DNA of 64,000 nt. Source: Apostichopus japonicus (Eukaryota; Echinodermata; Holothuroidea; Aspidochirotida; Stichopodidae). This document shows positions 59,190 to 64,000 of this stretch, piece after piece (position 1 is the first letter of the stretch; every line of letters begins with the position of its first letter). The DNA lies in contig NC_092580.1 in NCBI RefSeq assembly GCF_037975245.1, forward strand, positions 27,247,501 through 27,311,500, read 5' to 3'. The position numbers were made by a program, and so were the translations under genes. Under the pieces are notes generated by a model. The model did not search any database and was not told the DNA's origin. It saw only the letters and a program-made list of their open reading frames with translations.

Positions 59190-60150
59190 CTACCCACTCA
59201 TTAATCGCAAACCATCCCTTACACGTATCATGTTATTCCCAGTGAAATGATCTTCAACCTTTTCCTTATAAACCTGAGACCTCTCTTTCTTAATTGCTCT
59301 ATTCAATTCTTTCTGTTTCGCTCCCAGTTCTTCTTTGTTGCCTCTACCAAACACCCTCTTCTTACGGTTAATGATCCCTTTAATCTCTTTGGTAATCCAG
59401 GGTTTATGATTAGAAAAACATTTAACCCTTTTAGTTGGTATAATAGTGTCCTCACAAAAGTGGATATAGGCACTGATTGTATCTGTGAGCTCATTCAAAT
59501 CGGAGGTGGATTCAATCATGGAGGTAAAAACAGTTTTTACCTCCATGATTCAATGAAGACATCCCAGACTGTTTCTTCAAAGCAATCCTGTAGACGCTTC
59601 AAACTTTCTTCAGACCACTGCTTTGTATTGATCAGTTTTGGCTTTACACGTTGAACGATTGGCTTGTATTTAGGTGTCAGGAGGTTGAGATTATGATCAG
59701 CTTCATCGAGTTTAGTCAATGGAGTGGCAGTATAAGCGTCTTTACATTTGAATAGCACAGATCAAGAATAGTCGGACAATTGACGTGTTGGTAGAATTGC
59801 CAGAGACCCAGATCTCTTTGCTGAGCCATGATTTAAATCTCCATTTACAACGATGAAAGCGTCTGGGGCTGCCACTTGGAGATCATGAATAGCTGCACTT
59901 TATTCCTCACCATCGGCTTTAGCAGTACATGCGAGAGTTCACGTGTTAAATAAAATGGTCTGATCGAAACAGTCATAATTTCAAGGTTAGGGGTGCATGA
60001 ATATTTTTTGATGAAAGCATTTTTGGATGACACCATCTATCGTTGATAAACACAGACACCTCCCCCACTCTTTTTGCCCACCTCCTTCATATCCCGATCA
60101 CCACTGAGCAGTTTGAAACCATCAATATTAACATGTTCATCACTAACATG
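59190..60150 (-). mobile_element. Decayed LINE fragment: endonuclease domain and linker, no RT
   Basis: Read on the minus strand from about 60150 downward. Pieces in several frames give DGFKLLSGDRDMKE and KKSGGG, then VFINDRWCHP and NLEIMTVSIRPFYLTREL (about 59950-60040). These are followed by KDAYTATPLTKLDEADHNLN, LLTPKYKPIVQRVKP (59537-59758) and HKPWITKEIKGIINRKKRVF (59190-59546). This order matches the apurinic endonuclease domain and the linker before the reverse transcriptase in CR1/L2/Rex1-like non-LTR elements. Frameshifts break the endonuclease, and no RT follows, so it is dead. Confidence 0.88.
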
Positions 60151-61090
60151 TTCATCACTGTTTACATGGAACACCGAGTAGTGTGAGCGAGATTAGAAAA
60201 GGTTTGAAATTGTGTAATGTCTGTCTTCCAACATTTACCGGTAGATTGTAAAATCGTAAAGGTTTCCGTCGATCGTAAATCATATCCCGAGGATGCAGCG
60301 CAACATTTACAACCACGGCATAAATAGGACTTAGATAGCCTACTAAGAAAAAATAGAAATATAGCACGTTAGGCTGAATGAAGTATAAATCACTGTTGGA
60401 AAGTCCACATATGTGTTAAGCCTTATTCACTAAGATGTTGGAATACCTAGCACCATACCATGTAGCATCAAACTTTACAATCAAGCAGCCAATGGATTGT
60501 GGATTGTAGGGTAGGGTAGGCCGATCAGTGTATATATAGTCTCTTGGCGTTCCATGTAAACTGAGGTTAGTTCGGCTATGCTCACTGTCGGCTAGCTTGC
60601 CTCCACCCCTTCCACCCTCCATCCGCCCGTTACAAAACATAGTAAAGATGCACAACTCTGACCCTATACACTTATCTGCGATTTGCCATATATGCATTAG
60701 TGTACCTTCGTCCCCCCCCCCCCCCCACCCCCTTCAACTGACGTACGATACAACCGCGTCTCGTGGAACAGGTTTTAATGTATTGCCTAATGTATGTAAC
60801 AAACAAGATATATTTTACTTAAAACCTCTTAGGTTGGGTAAATTGGAAAGTGCATGGTTTGAGAAGAGACAAGTAACTATCGCCGTTCTTTAATATTCAA
60901 ACCAGTACATTTTTGGGGTATGAAGGTCACATATAATTCACCAAACTATACAAGAAATAATTGCCTGTATTTCACTTTAAATGTATTTTACTTTGGACAA
61001 TTTGAAAAGTTAAAATCTCCACGTGACGTAATTGTAAAAACTTTATGTAAATCATGAGATGTCAACATTTGGCGGGAATACTGATGAGAG

Positions 61091-61092
<2 letters not shown>

Positions 61093-61126
<34 letters not shown>
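61093..61126 (+). repeat. (TA)n microsatellite, 34 bp
   Basis: Seventeen TA units in non-coding sequence. Confidence 0.95.
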
Positions 61127-61129
<3 letters not shown>

Positions 61130-62900
61130 GGCTGAAGAATTGTCTTCACAATGTTTATAGTTCAATGGTAGTGGCGACGAGAGCATGGTCCCTAGGACAG
61201 TTATGACAAAGGGACTTCCTCTATGAAATCTTCATTTTCCCCTAGTAGATATCAATAACACATTTTATTTTATTCCTTGTTCCCTGGCCTCTGTAATTGA
61301 CCTCGGTCTCCCGAGGCGTAAGACTCTTGGGCCTATTTATTAACAGTATATACTTATATTATGGTTTTTGCACCTTTTTGTGGTGGGTAAATGAGGTGGG
61401 TATTTGTGGTGGGTAAATCGAAAGAGTAAGCAGTGCAACCATTTTGTCATTACGGTCAGTAATTGACTGTGATAACATGTATATAAATACATAGTGTAAA
61501 GTATATATATAGCTACTTATATAGAGTATACTACAGGTATGAATAACATTAAGTAAAAAGAAATATAATAGCCGAATATCGTGTACCAGACAATAAGTAA
61601 GATAATATCACTGAAAATCGCTACTTTAGTCCACAAAAGTCCCTCAGAAAAGACGAGACAAAAAAGGTTGGAGGGGGGGGGGGGGATGACAAAGGGAATG
61701 GCAAATGCCAACAATGATCTATTATTAAATAGGCAAATAATATTACTCTTTGGCGATATTTCAAAGGAATGTATATAGTTTCAGTTTCTTTCATATACCA
61801 ACAAGCATTTGTAAAGCAACGACAATAGATTTCAGTGGCTTTAAATACTGAACCGAAAGGATTTGCAGAACGCGTGATTAAAGTATTCCGTTCAATAGTT
61901 GCTACACAAAGGGCTATTCACATATACATACTGAACCTTAGATATGACGGCTTGTCATGATATCGAAATATTTCAGTTTTTTTTTAAGGTGGTTTAAATG
62001 GTTGGCATATAGAAAGTCTCTCTGTGCAAACTGAATCTACAGGAAACGTTGACATGCTAAAAGGGTAACTAACGGGGGGGGGGGGTGGGTGGGATGGGGG
62101 GGGGGTGAGGGATGTCACACGGATTTAGCTTCAGTTAGGCTCAGGTTGGATATCAGATACATAAGCGGACACCACGTTAAATGAATCATATTATTTCCAC
62201 CACGTTACATGAATCATATTATTTCCACTGCTGAGGTTATGTACTGCTTTACTGATGCATGCATATGGACCGCTTGAAACGTTTTCGTTTGGTTTCACGC
62301 GCTGCTGTGTTGGGAATAAATTATAGACAAGTTTGAAAACGACATAAGCTCGTAACTAGTCCCTTCTGATGCTTATAGCCTATATAGTCACCACCTGTCA
62401 TGTTAAGTCAACGGACGAAGAGTTTCATTCAAAGTGTGTTGATTCATCGCGTTTCTGTTTGGGAGTGAATGACTTCAAATATATGTGAAGGAAATGTAGT
62501 ACTTTTCATTTGTTGTCCAAACTATAATGGATTGTATCATGTTGTCAGGGGAACACGCGAGCCTAACGTATCCTCAACTTGGTTTTCACCTTTTCCTCGT
62601 GATAATTCCGTGGTATATGAATACCATATGGAGATTAATTGCAAATCAAATATCTTTGAAAAGATGGTTGTCATCTCATTCTGTGGGTTCCTGTAGTTTT
62701 GGGGTTATGCAGGAAAAACATGTTTCTTGTTAAGAATTGGTTTAAGCAGTTGGGTCATTAACTTTAATACACGCGAACGTGTTCTCCACGATAAACTGAG
62801 AAAAAAGAGAAAGACTCGTTGAACGTTCTAAAACAAAATAACGTAAACACATGTAAGAAACAGAAACAAACTCATGGACAGAAATGATGACCGTACACGA

Positions 62901-63329
62901 CAGGGGTTCCCTGACTGGGGTGCATGAACCCCCAGGGGGTGCGTGAGTCCATTCTAGGGGCTTCATGAGACGTTTCTGAAAATCAAAACTAGAGTACTTT
63001 TTGTTGAATTAAATCTGATACATCATATTATTTAGTAATGTACAAAAGTCGTATCTATCGACAAACTCTTTTCGCGTTCCATACGCACATGTTGCCATAT
63101 AGTCGTACCATACCGTGCATGTGATAAATAACTGAATTATAATTATATGTTCATCTCTTGTCTTTTTTTCATTGTAATTTTACACTATGAACTTGATCTT
63201 TTACGAAGCACTGTTATGCGTATTATAGTATAATAATGACTCAGATCGAGAATCGAAAAGTTGGGGGCTCGTGGACAACTCTGACATCCACAGGGGGGTT
63301 CGTGGGGGGGGGGGTAAGGGAAAACCCTG
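62901..63329. mobile_element. Probable hAT-like MITE with CAGGG ends
   Basis: Ends are CAGGGGTTCCCTGACTGGGG and, inward from the right, CAGGGTTTTCCCTTAC. The flanks GTACACGA and GGATACGA agree at six of eight positions, as expected for an old 8-bp duplication. The interior has G-rich halves (CCCCCAGGGGGTGCGTGAG and GGGGGGTTCGTGGGG) and no known ORF. Confidence 0.72.
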
Positions 63330-63838
63330 GGATACGAGAAACGACATATTAGGATAGTGCACGGTTAAAGGGGGAAAACTTATCATGCAGTACCGTTTTT
63401 CTTGGTTCGTTGTTATACACAAATACTTTGTATTTTCAAACTGTGTGGCGTTACTTTATATAACGTGTCTATAGACTTAATTCTTGTTCCTTGACGGGCT
63501 CTAATAAAGGAAACTTCTTTAGTAAGCCCTCCCAATTTCAGCACAAAACAGATACAAAAGTATAGTACTATTCAAAGACTTGCCAAACTATGTATAGCTG
63601 CATTACCACGCCCTGCTGAAATACGCCTGTGTCGTGTAAAAACCGATCGATAGTGCATGCGGTGGAGTGATCTCTCTGCTGTGATACTGGTCAGCTGTAT
63701 GTATGATGTGTGTATTGAAAAACGACAAGGGAATGTCTTTTTGGACAATCATACCAATACACACATAAAACAAATGTTATCGATGTTTCCTTGGTATCAT
63801 TCACCATGCCTTACCATGGGCGCACATCAGTCTTGGTC

Positions 63839-64000
63839 TCTTGGATAATGATGGGGACGCGTGTCTGTTCTCTGATACTATCTAAGCGGAGCGCGATCAT
63901 GGGTTCGCGCGTAGCGTACAGGAGATATTTTGGCAAATATACCTCCCAGATCGCCGGAAATAACACTTCCCAGACTCAATGATGCTCCCAAACCTCCTTA
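63839..64000 (+). repeat. Dispersed direct repeat, copy 2 (runs off window)
   Basis: Matches 55617-55790 in the same orientation, sharing GGGTTCGCGCGTAGCGTACA and AATATACCTCCCAGATCGCC. It is cut by the window end, so the full element length is unknown. Confidence 0.88.

Larger units (their letters stand above)
56666..64000 (+). other. Sequence after P450 exon 3: long intron or gene end
   Basis: I scanned for the remaining P450 motifs (ExxR, PERF, FxxGxRxCxG) and found none in 7.3 kb. The stretch holds mobile-element debris (listed separately), G/C homopolymers and a (TA)n. It is either one long intron or flanking sequence after a truncated gene. Confidence 0.6.

Noticed and set aside
56666-64000. 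Remaining P450 exons (ExxR, PERF, haem loop)
   Set aside because: None of the motifs could be found in any frame; I prefer to leave the gene partial rather than guess exons.
1-64000. A novel multi-gene system (defence, biosynthetic or operon-like)
   Set aside because: Only two unrelated animal genes and mobile-element debris are present; nothing indicates co-functioning novel genes.

Overview
This is a eukaryotic (animal) genomic window carrying two intron-rich genes on the + strand. Spliced exons, long AT-rich introns, microsatellites, a decayed LINE and several MITEs exclude a prokaryote. The single filamin reads as an ortholog of the gene that predates the vertebrate FLNA/FLNB/FLNC split, so I infer an invertebrate deuterostome. 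An echinoderm, perhaps a sea cucumber, is my best but weakly supported guess.

Positions 1-49,095 hold the 3' portion of the filamin gene. Exons for CH1 and most of CH2 lie upstream of the window. I could place 34 exons from 1015 to the stop at 47716-47718. Joined, they give 7227 nt (2409 codons including the stop) with intron phases that agree at every junction. The visible product runs: CH2 tail, Ig repeats 1-6 and 8-15, hinge 1, repeats 16-23, hinge 2, and repeat 24 (dimerisation). That is 23 repeats, with no counterpart of human repeat 7. Other departures from the vertebrate protein are a 58-residue Gly/Pro collagen-like insert in repeat 5, a basic/Thr-rich insert in repeat 15, and no RRRAPS phosphosite before repeat 20. 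A 13.4-kb intron sits exactly before hinge 1. The gene also contains a tandemly multiplied splice acceptor plus exon start at its first visible exon, one GC-AG intron, and a 0.65-kb minisatellite. The 3'UTR probably ends near 49,095.

Positions 49,096-54,345 are intergenic. They contain a 138-bp tandem duplication, a hAT-type MITE with a perfect 8-bp target duplication, three copies of a TTAA-flanked MITE, and a large imperfect inverted repeat.

Positions 54,346 to the window end hold the 5' half of a CYP2-clan-like cytochrome P450: three exons, 292 residues, ending just after the I-helix. Two usual P450 signatures are altered, and no membrane anchor is visible in the first exon. Exons for ExxR and the haem-binding loop are not in the window. 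The P450 introns are crowded with mobile-element debris: another hAT MITE with a perfect 8-bp duplication, a CAGGG-type hAT-like element, a CATGGGCG element, an antisense LINE endonuclease fragment, and a 160-bp dispersed repeat. The two genes have no evident functional link; they are simply neighbours.
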